Positions 1-6,679 are shown, numbered from the stretch's first letter. The stretch is 6,819 nt of DNA from Pseudomonadota bacterium (GCA_023431245.1 JAEYXO010000106.1:1-6819), one strand, 5' to 3'. Notes: a model not told the origin generated them from the letters alone. Numbers and translations: made by a program.

Positions 1-413
1 ACACTCCCGCGCGCTGGCAGCCGGTGGTCGAGCGCATGCTCTGGCGCATGCGCGGCGAAGGCAACATGGGCGCCCTGATGAAGGACATGATGGCCGGCGT
101 CACGGCGCCCGGCGAAACGGAAGCCGCCACCCTGGTCGCCTACCTGCGCAAACACGGCCAGCGCGAAATCGATCCGCAGCATCCGGCCCTGGGGACACGG
201 TCCGGGCAGATGTTCAGCATCGCCTGCTCGCAATGCCACGCACTGCCCGATCCGCAGCGCCACACCGCGGGCGAGTGGCCGTCGGTGGTGCGGCGCATGC
301 AGCAGCACATGGCCTGGACCAATACCGTGGTCGGCATTCCGGCCCTGCGCACCAATCCCGAACTCGACACCCGGGAAATCGTGCGCCTGCTGCAGCGGCA
401 TGCGCGGCGCTGA
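1..413 (+). CDS. C-type cytochrome, C-terminal part (5' end outside window)
   Basis: The frame is open from the left edge (first full codon at 3) to TGA at 411-413, so this is the last 136 residues of a longer protein; the GTG at 24 is only an internal codon. A heme c attachment motif CSQCH is encoded at 225-239, followed by a segment of the type LPDP..HTAGEWPSVVRRMQQHM. In known cytochromes c the two Cys bind heme covalently, the His is the proximal ligand and a later Met is often the distal ligand, so several Met residues after the motif are candidates. The preceding part (W..VVERM..RM, then an acidic-helix ending LVAYLRKHG) resembles the part after CSQCH, which suggests two tandem cytochrome domains with the first CxxCH lost outside the window. 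Such proteins are exported and act in periplasmic electron transfer; the signal peptide would lie outside. The partner is unknown. The family is clear, the specific role is not. Confidence 0.85.
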   Translation, partial: TPARWQPVVERMLWRMRGEGNMGALMKDMMAGVTAPGETEAATLVAYLRKHGQREIDPQHPALGTRSGQMFSIACSQCHALPDPQRHTAGEWPSVVRRMQQHMAWTNTVVGIPALRTNPELDTREIVRLLQRHARR

Positions 414-416
414 GAT

Positions 417-432
417 CCGGCCGCGCCGCCGG
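417..432. terminator. Possible weak bidirectional terminator hairpin
   Basis: The 27-bp gap between the convergent cytochrome and GST genes contains the inverted repeat CCGGC (417-421) and GCCGG (428-432) with a 6-nt loop. No U-run follows on either strand, so it is not a canonical intrinsic terminator. The position between two converging genes is the main reason to list it. The stem is short and could be chance in such GC-rich DNA. Confidence 0.25.
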
Positions 433-440
433 GCGAAACA

Positions 441-1064
441 CTAGACTTTCGGCACCGCCATCCCGCGCTGCACCGCCGGCCGCGCCGACATCATGTCGAA
501 CCAGCGTTTGACTGCGGGGAAATCGCCGAGATCGGTCTTGTGCCACTCGTGGCGCGCGACCCAGGGATAGGTCGCCATGTCGGCAATCGTGTATTCGCCG
601 CCGGCCAGCCACTCGTGCCCGGCGAGCTGCCGGTCGAGCACGCCGTAGAGCCGCCGCGTCTCGGTGACATAACGCTCGATCGCGTACGGCACCGGCTCCT
701 TTGCCGCGCGCAGGAAATGGTGCACCTGGCCGAACATCGGGCCGACGCCGCCCATCTGGAACATCAGCCACTGCAGCGCGTCGTAGCGCCCGCGCACCGC
801 CTGCGGCAGGAATTTCCCGGTCTTGCCGGCGAGATAGATCAGGATCGCGCCCGACTCCATCAGGGAAATCGGCTGGCCGTCGGGACCGTCGGGATCGACG
901 ATCGCCGGAATCTTGCTGTTGGGGTTGATCGCGACGAACTCGGGCTTGAACTGCTCGCCCTGGCCGATGTTGATGGCATGCGCGCGGTACGGCAGGCCGC
1001 ATTCCTCGAGCATGATGGAGACCTTGCGGCCGTTGGGGGTGGTCCAGGTGTAAAAGTCGATCAT
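441..1064 (-). CDS. yfcG: YfcG-like (Nu-class) glutathione S-transferase / disulfide-bond oxidoreductase
   Basis: This is a 207-residue cytosolic glutathione transferase fold. The N-terminal thioredoxin-like domain (about 1-85) begins MIDFYTWTTPNGRK, matching the start of E. coli YfcG including Thr9 and Asn11, which bind glutathione there in place of the usual catalytic Tyr/Ser/Cys. NSKIPAI (49-55) holds the cis-Pro (P53) and MESGAI (69-74) the Glu-Ser pair that grips the glutathione gamma-glutamyl group. The helical domain (about 92-205) carries QMGGVGPMFGQVHHF (103-117) and PYAIERY (126-132), both typical of the YfcG/YghU group. Characterised members show little transferase activity but reduce disulfides with glutathione and hold two glutathiones; the same activity is inferred here. 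ATG at 1064 has a strong GGAGGA just upstream. It is the last gene of the minus-strand series, 21 bp after cca. The gene symbol is by resemblance to E. coli yfcG. Confidence 0.92.
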   Translation of the reverse strand: MIDFYTWTTPNGRKVSIMLEECGLPYRAHAINIGQGEQFKPEFVAINPNSKIPAIVDPDGPDGQPISLMESGAILIYLAGKTGKFLPQAVRGRYDALQWLMFQMGGVGPMFGQVHHFLRAAKEPVPYAIERYVTETRRLYGVLDRQLAGHEWLAGGEYTIADMATYPWVARHEWHKTDLGDFPAVKRWFDMMSARPAVQRGMAVPKV

Positions 1065-1067
1065 GCG

Positions 1068-1073
1068 TCCTCC
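1068..1073 (-). promoter_or_regulatory. Strong Shine-Dalgarno site of the GST gene
   Basis: On the minus strand GGAGGA lies 3 nt before the ATG at 1064-1062, a slightly short spacing. It is the only near-consensus ribosome binding site among the five minus-strand genes and it supports the chosen GST start. It sits wholly in the 21-bp gap after the cca stop. Confidence 0.6.
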
Positions 1074-1085
1074 GTCAGTCAGTGT

Positions 1086-2195
1086 TCATCCCTGTTGTGG
1101 CAGCGCGCCGCGGATCGCGGCCAGCCGCGCCCGCGCCACCGCCGCCTTGATCCCGTCGGCGGACTTCTGCGTTTTCGCCACCGCTCCCGCGTCTACCGCC
1201 AGCGCCGCATCATGCGCGGCGCGCAGGCGTGCCCGCGCCGCAGCCGCGCCGGCAAGCCCCGCCAGCGCGGCATCCACGAGGTCGCGGAAACGCTCCGGCC
1301 GCCGCCAGGCATCGGCGGCATCGAGCAGGATCTGCAGCTCTTCCGCATCGAGGTCCGCGGCGTCGGCAATCGCATGGGCATGGCGCGCTGCAAGCAGCGC
1401 CAGCTCGCGGCAGTTCGCCGGCGCCTTCAGTTTCGCGCAAAGGGCTTCCACCGCTTCCGGCTCGAGCACGCGCGCCAGCGCGGCAAAACGGATTTCAAGC
1501 GCGGCACCGCCCGCCGCCGCGGCATCCAGCGCCTGCAGGGCTTCGCCTTCAAGGCCCTCGTCGTAGAGCACGTCGATCTGCGGCAGTATCCGCGCCAGCG
1601 CGCCGCAGTCGCGCAGCACGCCAAACAGCACCGACGGCGTGCGCTCCATCAGGCCCTTGGCCATTTCCTGCCACACCCGTTCCGGCACCAGCGCATCGGC
1701 CTCGCCGGCCGCGACCATCTGCTGCATCAGCGCCTGCGTCTCCGGCGCCACCGAAAAGCCGAAACGCGCGGCAAAACGCGCGACGCGCAGGATGCGCACC
1801 GGATCCTCGGCGAAAGCAGGGCTGACATGGCGCAGGATGCCTTCGCCCAGGTCCTCGGCGCCGCGGCAGGGATCGATCAGGCGGCCGTCCCCGTCGCGCG
1901 CCATCGCGTTGATGGTCAGATCGCGGCGTTGCAGGTCCTGCTCCAGCGTGACATCGGGCGCGGCGTGGAAGGTGAAGCCATGGTAACCGGGAGCGGTCTT
2001 GCGCTCGGTACGCGCCAGCGCGTATTCCTCGTGGGTTTCGGGATGCAGGAACACCGGAAAATCGCGGCCCACCGGGCGGAAGCCGAGTTTCAGCATCTGC
2101 TCCGGCGTCGCGCCGACGACCACGTGATCGCGGTCCTGCACCGGCAGGCCGAGCATCTCGTCGCGCACCGCACCGCCGACCACATAGGTTTTCAT
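1086..2195 (-). CDS. cca: CCA-adding tRNA nucleotidyltransferase with degenerate HD domain
   Basis: The protein (369 residues) adds or repairs the 3'-CCA end of tRNAs in the cytoplasm using CTP and ATP. Class II signatures in order are GGAVRD (7-12), catalytic acidic pair DRD (D21, D23), the ERKTAPGYHGF stretch (64-74), RRDLTINAMA (90-99), and EDPVRILRVARFAARFGF (130-147), which belongs to the nucleotide-selecting neck. From about 188 on it follows the C-terminal region of E. coli-type multifunctional Cca (VLRDCGALARILPQID, IRFAALARVL, CRELALLAARHAH, DAWRRPERF), but the HD phosphohydrolase segments are missing: no HDLGKG, no HxGH stretch after it, no HPE.DTGVHT, no DARGR. Bifunctional relatives are usually about 410 residues, so about 40 are lost. 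CCA addition should be intact; 2',3'-cyclic phosphodiesterase/phosphatase activity is probably gone. The start at 2195 is chosen because MKTYVVGGAVRD is the family N-terminus; the 61-codon upstream extension overlaps the epimerase gene and looks unlike Cca. No clear Shine-Dalgarno; 31 bp after the epimerase stop, so coupling is likely. Confidence 0.94.
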   Translation of the reverse strand: MKTYVVGGAVRDEMLGLPVQDRDHVVVGATPEQMLKLGFRPVGRDFPVFLHPETHEEYALARTERKTAPGYHGFTFHAAPDVTLEQDLQRRDLTINAMARDGDGRLIDPCRGAEDLGEGILRHVSPAFAEDPVRILRVARFAARFGFSVAPETQALMQQMVAAGEADALVPERVWQEMAKGLMERTPSVLFGVLRDCGALARILPQIDVLYDEGLEGEALQALDAAAAGGAALEIRFAALARVLEPEAVEALCAKLKAPANCRELALLAARHAHAIADAADLDAEELQILLDAADAWRRPERFRDLVDAALAGLAGAAAARARLRAAHDAALAVDAGAVAKTQKSADGIKAAVARARLAAIRGALPQQG

Positions 2196-2226
2196 CGGCA
2201 GGTGTCGGTGCGGAAGACCGGAAATT

Positions 2227-3165
2227 TCAACGTCCGGCGCGGCTGCGCAGCCGGTCGTAACGCGCGCGCGGCGTGTCCGTGGCGAGCCAGGCCGGCGCCA
2301 GCGCCTCCAGGGACTGCGGACGGATGCCGAAGGGGAAGGGGCTGTCGCTGACGCTGGCGACCTCCATCGAGCGCACATTGTCGCGGGTCATCAGCTTCAC
2401 CGGCAGGCACTCCAGTGCGGCGGCCTGCAGGTACGACAGCGGTCGGCTGAGCCCGATGACGGGGCGGGGACAGCCGATGGCGCGCCCGGTCCATTGCACC
2501 AGCTCGCGCAAGCTGTAGCGGCGCGGCCCGCAGAGGTCGTAACTGCGGCCGATGCTGCCGGTGTCGGCAAGCGCGTGCACGAACGCCGCGGCGACATCGC
2601 CGGCATACACCGGCTGGAATTGCGCATCCGGGCTGCCGAGGGGGAACACCGGAAAGAGGCGCAGCAGACCCGCAAACAGGTTGAGGAATCCGTCCTCGGG
2701 CCCGAAGATCACGGACGGCCGGAAAATTGTCCAGTCGAGCCCGGACCCGCGAACGATGCGCTCGGCCTCGCCCTTGCTGCGCAGGTAGGCGCTCGGCGCG
2801 TCCGGCGCCGCGGCCACGGCACTCATCTGCAGCAGCCGGCGCACACCGCTGTCGCGGCAGGCCGCCACCAGCTTGCGCGCCAGTTCGACGTGGGCCGCGG
2901 CAAAACCGCGCGGCCCGCGCGCGTCATGCAGCACGCCGACAAGGTTGATCACCGCATCACAGCCGCTGATCACCGCGGCCAGCGCGGCCGGGTCATGCAC
3001 GTCGGCGCGGACCACATCGACGGTGGGCAGCAGGATCAGCCGCTTCGCGCGTTCACGGTCGCGTGTCGGCACGCGCACGCGGTAGCCACGCGCGGCCAGC
3101 TGCTGGCAGATGTGGCTGCCGACGAAGCCGGAACCGCCGATGACACAGACATGGGTAATTTGCAT
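2227..3165 (-). CDS. NDUFA9-like NAD(P)-dependent epimerase/dehydratase (atypical SDR)
   Basis: This 312-residue protein is an extended/atypical short-chain dehydrogenase. The N-terminal Rossmann motif GGSGFVGSH (10-18) binds the dinucleotide; basic residues after the second strand (R31, R35, R37, R39) would fit NADP but this is not decisive. INLVGVLHD (73-81) and MSAV (114-117) follow, then YLRSK (127-131) with the SDR Tyr-xxx-Lys pair, FRPSVIFGPEDGFLN (148-162) and FQPVYAGDVA (183-192), which are hallmarks of the complex I NDUFA9-like family. The eukaryotic relative is an accessory subunit of NADH:quinone oxidoreductase; the role and substrate of the bacterial proteins are not settled, and no complex I gene is nearby. 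The ATG at 3165 places the Rossmann motif at the usual distance; the ribosome binding site is weak and a G-quadruplex motif lies 12 nt upstream. It follows slt by 47 bp and precedes cca by 31 bp. Confidence 0.88.
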   Translation of the reverse strand: MQITHVCVIGGSGFVGSHICQQLAARGYRVRVPTRDRERAKRLILLPTVDVVRADVHDPAALAAVISGCDAVINLVGVLHDARGPRGFAAAHVELARKLVAACRDSGVRRLLQMSAVAAAPDAPSAYLRSKGEAERIVRGSGLDWTIFRPSVIFGPEDGFLNLFAGLLRLFPVFPLGSPDAQFQPVYAGDVAAAFVHALADTGSIGRSYDLCGPRRYSLRELVQWTGRAIGCPRPVIGLSRPLSYLQAAALECLPVKLMTRDNVRSMEVASVSDSPFPFGIRPQSLEALAPAWLATDTPRARYDRLRSRAGR

Positions 3166-3177
3166 CAGTCCATTCTA

Positions 3178-3203
3178 CCCTTCACCCGCGATACCCATCA
3201 CCC
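3178..3203 (-). promoter_or_regulatory. Putative G-quadruplex in the epimerase leader
   Basis: On the minus strand, which is the transcript strand, four GGG runs at 3203-3201, 3196-3194, 3187-3185 and 3180-3178 are separated by loops of 4, 6 and 4 nt (TGAT, TATCGC, TGAA). This meets the usual G3-N1-7 folding rule. It fills over half of the 47-bp slt-epimerase gap and ends 12 nt before the start codon, next to or including the only AAGG-like ribosome binding sequence. The motif is seen directly; folding and any effect on translation are inference. The tract also reads as imperfect GGGTGA-like short repeats, so it may have arisen by slippage. Confidence 0.45.
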
Positions 3204-3212
3204 GTCACCGCA

Positions 3213-5141
3213 CTAAGGCGTGTCCCCCAGCGGCTTTTCACGATCGCGGGCACGCGGCTCGATGACGCCGATGCGCGCGCGCAGCGACTGCGCCTGCAGG
3301 CTGAAGTTGTGGGCATAGTAGCTGGAATTGGCCATCACCCGTTTCACGTAGTCGCGGGTCTCGTTGAAGGGAATGCTCTCGGCGTAGATCGCGGCCTCCA
3401 TGCGTTCGCCGGCGCGCCAGGCGCGGGCGCGGCCGGGCCCGGCGTTGTACGCGGCGGAGGCCAGCACCGGGCTGCCGTCGAGGGTGTCGAGCACATGGCG
3501 CAGGTAGTAGGTGCCGAGGCTGATGTTGGTTTCGACCTCGGTCACCTGCGACCACTGCCAGTCCTTGAGCCCGATCTTGCCGGCGACCCATTTCGCGGTG
3601 GCGGGCATCAGCTGCATCAGCCCGCTGGCGCCGACTCGCGAGCGCGCCTGCGCAATGAAACGGCTCTCCTGGCGGATCAGGCCGTTGACCCAGGCCTCGT
3701 CGAGGTCGAGCTGGCGCGCCGCGGCCCTGAGCTGGTCGCGGTAGGGCGCGAGATAGCGCAGGCCGAAGTCATGTTCGAACACCGTGCGTTCGGCGGTATT
3801 GATCGCGCGGTCGTAGACGGCGTTGCGCCGCGCAAGCTCGGCCGCAGCCAGCAGCTGGCGGTCGTTCAGGCCGCGGATCGCCCACAGCCACTCGCGCACC
3901 GCCTCCAGCCGCACATCGAGCTGGAACAGCGCGAGCGCGCGGCGGATGCCGGGCCGCGCTGCAATCGCCGCGATGTCCTGTTCCGTCGGCGTATAGGCCG
4001 CCGCCGGCGCCTGCACCTTGCCGCCCAGATCCTCCTGCGCCAGCTGCCCGTAGAAGTTGTACTCGACCGACAGCGGTTTCAGCAGCGCCAGCGCCTCGGT
4101 CTCGCGGCCGAGGATTTTCAGCGCGCGCGCGCGCCAGTAACGCCAGGCCGGATCCTCGGCCTCCTTCGGCGTCATCGCCTCGATTGCCGCCAGCACCTCC
4201 GGCCAGCGCTGGGCCCGCAGCGCGGCGCGCACCTTCCAGCCCAGCTGCAGGTCGCTCATGCCGGATGCCCGCGAAAACCATTCGAGTGCCGCGGGATCAT
4301 GGCGCATCGCGCCGAAATAACCGAGCATGCCCCAGACGTAGGCGCGCTCCTCTTCCGAAAACCGCGGCGCGAGCCGGGTCCAGTGCGCGGCCGCCTGCTG
4401 CGGGGATGTGCGTCCCAGGCGGTGCACCGCGAACATCGCCGCTTCGCGTCCGGCCCGCGACTTCAGTTCCAGTCGCGCATCCGCGAGGTGCGCCGCCGGA
4501 TTGCCCGCGATCCCCGCCAGCAGACGCGCATCCGGTGCCTGCCCCTTGGGCAGGAAGGCGGCGACCCGGCCGGCGAGTCCGGCCTGCCCCGCCTCCAGCG
4601 CCAGCCGCAGCCGCGCCCAGATATCCTCGGCCGACAGCTGCTGGCTGCGCACCAGCGCCTCGAACAGCGGGTCGCAGCTCTGCGGCAGGTTTTGCGCGAC
4701 AAACCACAGCGGACGCGCCTCGCGCAGCGCCATGCTGTCGGTCTGCACCCGCGCCTGCAGCGCGTAGCAGGTGGTTTCAAGGTCTTCGTTGACCAGCGCC
4801 GGCAGTTCGGCGGAAAAAACCTCCCACTGGCCGTTCTTGCCGAGCTGCTTCAGCCAGTCGCGGCGCAGGTAATCCGACAGCGGCGTGTCGGGATTGGCCG
4901 CCAGCCAGGCACGGAGCTCGGCATGATCCAGCCGCTCAAGGCGGGTTCGCAGCAGCCAGTACTGGACATAGGGTTCCAGCAGCTGGCCCTGGAACCGCGG
5001 CAGCAGTTGCTCCAGCCGCCGGGCATCACCGGCCCGCGCCGCGTCGCGCGCGGAGAGAAAGGCGTCATCAAGGTTCGCCGCAGCGGCAAAACCGGCGGGG
5101 AGCAGGACGGCAAGAATCAGTGGCAGAATCCGGGATATCAT
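3213..5141 (-). CDS. slt: Slt70-family soluble lytic murein transglycosylase
   Basis: The 642-residue protein matches the length of E. coli Slt70 (about 645). It cleaves the MurNAc-GlcNAc bond of peptidoglycan in the periplasm, forming 1,6-anhydro-MurNAc ends. Residues 1-21 form a signal peptide (basic MISR, hydrophobic core, AAA-N cleavage region). About 25-440 is an alpha-superhelical U/L-domain region with repeated helix pairs such as WRYWRARALKILGRETEAL (333-351) and YNFYGQLAQ (361-369). The catalytic domain follows: GLIRQESRF (487-495) with the general acid Glu492, GLMQLMPATA (507-516), ETNISLGTYYL (537-547), AYNAGPGRA (564-572) and IPFNETRDYVKRV (590-602), all standard family-1 motifs. 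No key residue is missing. The ATG at 5141 is needed for the signal peptide, but no Shine-Dalgarno precedes it; the upstream 26 bp are AT-rich with two TATAAT boxes. The gene lies between ilvA and the epimerase. Confidence 0.96.
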   Translation of the reverse strand: MISRILPLILAVLLPAGFAAAANLDDAFLSARDAARAGDARRLEQLLPRFQGQLLEPYVQYWLLRTRLERLDHAELRAWLAANPDTPLSDYLRRDWLKQLGKNGQWEVFSAELPALVNEDLETTCYALQARVQTDSMALREARPLWFVAQNLPQSCDPLFEALVRSQQLSAEDIWARLRLALEAGQAGLAGRVAAFLPKGQAPDARLLAGIAGNPAAHLADARLELKSRAGREAAMFAVHRLGRTSPQQAAAHWTRLAPRFSEEERAYVWGMLGYFGAMRHDPAALEWFSRASGMSDLQLGWKVRAALRAQRWPEVLAAIEAMTPKEAEDPAWRYWRARALKILGRETEALALLKPLSVEYNFYGQLAQEDLGGKVQAPAAAYTPTEQDIAAIAARPGIRRALALFQLDVRLEAVREWLWAIRGLNDRQLLAAAELARRNAVYDRAINTAERTVFEHDFGLRYLAPYRDQLRAAARQLDLDEAWVNGLIRQESRFIAQARSRVGASGLMQLMPATAKWVAGKIGLKDWQWSQVTEVETNISLGTYYLRHVLDTLDGSPVLASAAYNAGPGRARAWRAGERMEAAIYAESIPFNETRDYVKRVMANSSYYAHNFSLQAQSLRARIGVIEPRARDREKPLGDTP

Positions 5142-5162
5142 TATAACTATTTGATTATAAAC
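5140..5162 (-). promoter_or_regulatory. Possible AT-rich promoter with two TATAAT boxes before slt
   Basis: The 26-bp ilvA-slt gap (5142-5167) is almost entirely A and T in a very GC-rich setting. On the minus strand a perfect -10 consensus TATAAT lies at 5159-5154, and a second one at 5145-5140 overlaps the slt start codon; both are within a direct repeat TTATAAT 14 bp apart. Transcription from the first box would begin near 5147, leaving a leader of about six nucleotides, in line with the lack of a Shine-Dalgarno site. I find no good -35 box at 16-18 bp (the area falls within the GC-rich ilvA 3' end). The boxes are seen; promoter activity is inferred. Confidence 0.4.
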
Positions 5163-5167
5163 AATTT

Positions 5168-6679
5168 TTATCCCAGGAACAGGCGGTAGGCCGGATTGCG
5201 CGTTTCATCGATCCAGGGGTAACCCACCTGCGCCAGGAAGGCCCGGAAGCGGGCCTGGTCTGCGGGCGGCACCTGCATGCCGACCAGCACGCGGCCGTAG
5301 TCCGCGCCATGGTTGCGGTAATGGAACAGGCTGATGTTCCAGCCGCGGCTCATGCTGCCGAGAAAACGCATCAGCGCCCCCGGCCGCTCCGGAAACTCGA
5401 AGCGGTAGAGGATTTCATTGCTGACCGGCGCATGGCCGCCGACCATGTGCCGCACGTGCAGCTTGGCCAGCTCGTTGCCGCTGAGATCCAGCGTGCTGAG
5501 GCCGCGCCGGCGCAGGGCGCGCACCAGCTGCGCCGTCTCGCGCCGGTCGCGCACCTGGACGCCGACAAACACCCGCGCCTGCTTGGCATCGTCATAACGA
5601 TAATTGAACTCCGTCACGTTGCGCGGGCCCAGCTGCTCGCAGAAAGCCTTGAAGCTGCCGGGTTTCTCCGGGATCGTCACCGCGAGGACCGCCTCGCGGT
5701 TTTCACCAAGCTCCGCTTCTTCTGCGACAAAGCGCAGGCGGTCAAAGTTCATGTTGGCGCCGCAGGCCACGGCCACCAGCGTCGCGCCGCGCACGCCCTT
5801 GCGGGCGGCCCAGGCCTTTGCGCCGGCAATCGCCAGCGCACCCGCCGGCTCGAGAATCGCGCGGGTGTCCTCGAACACGTCCTTGATCGCCGCGCACATC
5901 GCATCGGTGTCGACGCGGATGACCTCGTCGACCAGCGTGCGGCACAGCCTGAAGGTTTCCTTCCCCACCTGCTTGACGGCGACACCGTCGGCGAACAGCC
6001 CGACCTGGGCCAGCTTGACGCGGCGGCCGGCCTTCAGCGACTGGTACATCGCGTCGGAATCGACCGGCTCGACGCCGATCACGCGGATCGACGGCCGCAG
6101 GCGCTTGACGTAGGCGGCAATGCCGGCGATCAGGCCGCCGCCGCCGATGGCAACGAATATGGCGTCGATCGGTTCCGGATGCTGGCGCAGGATCTCCATC
6201 GCGATGGTGCCCTGCCCGGCGATCACATCGGGATCATCATAGGGATGGACATAGGTCAGGCCGCGGCGCTTCTCCAGCGCACGCGCGTGGGCCGCAGCCT
6301 CGTCGTAGGAGTCGCCGTGCAGCACCACCTTCGCGCCGCGCGAACGCACGGCATCGACCTTGATGTCCGGCGTGGTCACCGGCATCACGATGGTCGCGCT
6401 GCAGCCCAGGCGCTTCGCCGCCAGCGCAACGCCCTGCGCATGGTTGCCGGCCGAAGCCGCGATCACGCCCCGCCGCAGCGCCTCCTTCGGCAGCCTGGCC
6501 ATCTTGTTGTAGGCGCCGCGCAGCTTGAAGGAAAACACCGGCTGCATGTCCTCGCGCTTGAGCAGGATGCGGTTGTGCAGGCGCCGCGACAGGTTGGGCG
6601 CCGGCTCCAGCGGCGATTCGATGGCCACGTCGTAGACGCGGGCGTTGAGTATGCGTTCGAGGTAATCCGTTTTTTTCAT
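5168..6679 (-). CDS. ilvA: Biosynthetic L-threonine ammonia-lyase (threonine deaminase)
   Basis: The 503-residue enzyme converts L-threonine to 2-oxobutanoate and ammonia, the first committed step of isoleucine synthesis, in the cytosol as a likely tetramer. The catalytic fold-type II PLP domain covers about 1-320: SFKLRGA (50-56) with the PLP-binding Lys52, SAGNHAQG (76-83), the phosphate-binding glycine loop GGGGL (179-183), EPAGA (277-281) and CGANMNFD (306-313). Two ACT-like regulatory domains follow, about 328-402 (AVTIPEKPGSFKAFCEQL) and 422-500 (YRFEFPERPGALMRFLGS, NISLFHYRNHG). Two such domains mark the long biosynthetic form, feedback-inhibited by isoleucine and eased by valine, as opposed to the short catabolic TdcB type. 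The start at 6679 (MKKTDYLERIL) is chosen by resemblance to relatives; an in-frame GTG at 6712 would add 11 unlikely residues and neither start has a clear Shine-Dalgarno. It is first of the minus-strand series; the leader holds a mini-ORF that overlaps its start. Confidence 0.97.
   Translation of the reverse strand: MKKTDYLERILNARVYDVAIESPLEPAPNLSRRLHNRILLKREDMQPVFSFKLRGAYNKMARLPKEALRRGVIAASAGNHAQGVALAAKRLGCSATIVMPVTTPDIKVDAVRSRGAKVVLHGDSYDEAAAHARALEKRRGLTYVHPYDDPDVIAGQGTIAMEILRQHPEPIDAIFVAIGGGGLIAGIAAYVKRLRPSIRVIGVEPVDSDAMYQSLKAGRRVKLAQVGLFADGVAVKQVGKETFRLCRTLVDEVIRVDTDAMCAAIKDVFEDTRAILEPAGALAIAGAKAWAARKGVRGATLVAVACGANMNFDRLRFVAEEAELGENREAVLAVTIPEKPGSFKAFCEQLGPRNVTEFNYRYDDAKQARVFVGVQVRDRRETAQLVRALRRRGLSTLDLSGNELAKLHVRHMVGGHAPVSNEILYRFEFPERPGALMRFLGSMSRGWNISLFHYRNHGADYGRVLVGMQVPPADQARFRAFLAQVGYPWIDETRNPAYRLFLG

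Noticed and set aside
214..1002. 262-residue minus-strand frame overlapping GST and the cytochrome end
   Set aside because: It is a frame-shifted reading of the GST gene running on antisense to the cytochrome; Arg/Ala-rich without motifs.
540..2351. 603-residue plus-strand open frame opposite GST, cca and the epimerase end
   Set aside because: It is antisense to genes with clear family motifs and has a His/Arg/Gln-rich, low-complexity composition typical of reverse-frame reading of GC-rich genes. No domain is recognisable.
2196..2378. 61-codon N-terminal extension of cca
   Set aside because: It overlaps the epimerase 3' end, is Arg/Pro/Ser-rich and is not part of the CCA enzyme family, whose N-terminus is MKTYVVGGAVRD-like.
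2494..3216. 240-residue plus-strand open frame opposite the epimerase gene
   Set aside because: Antisense to a gene with intact Rossmann and YxxxK motifs; the product is of biased composition and unlike known families.
3309..5189. 626-residue plus-strand open frame opposite slt
   Set aside because: It mirrors the slt coding sequence; the Arg/Gln/Gly-rich product has no recognisable domain and it arises from GC-biased codon use on the other strand.
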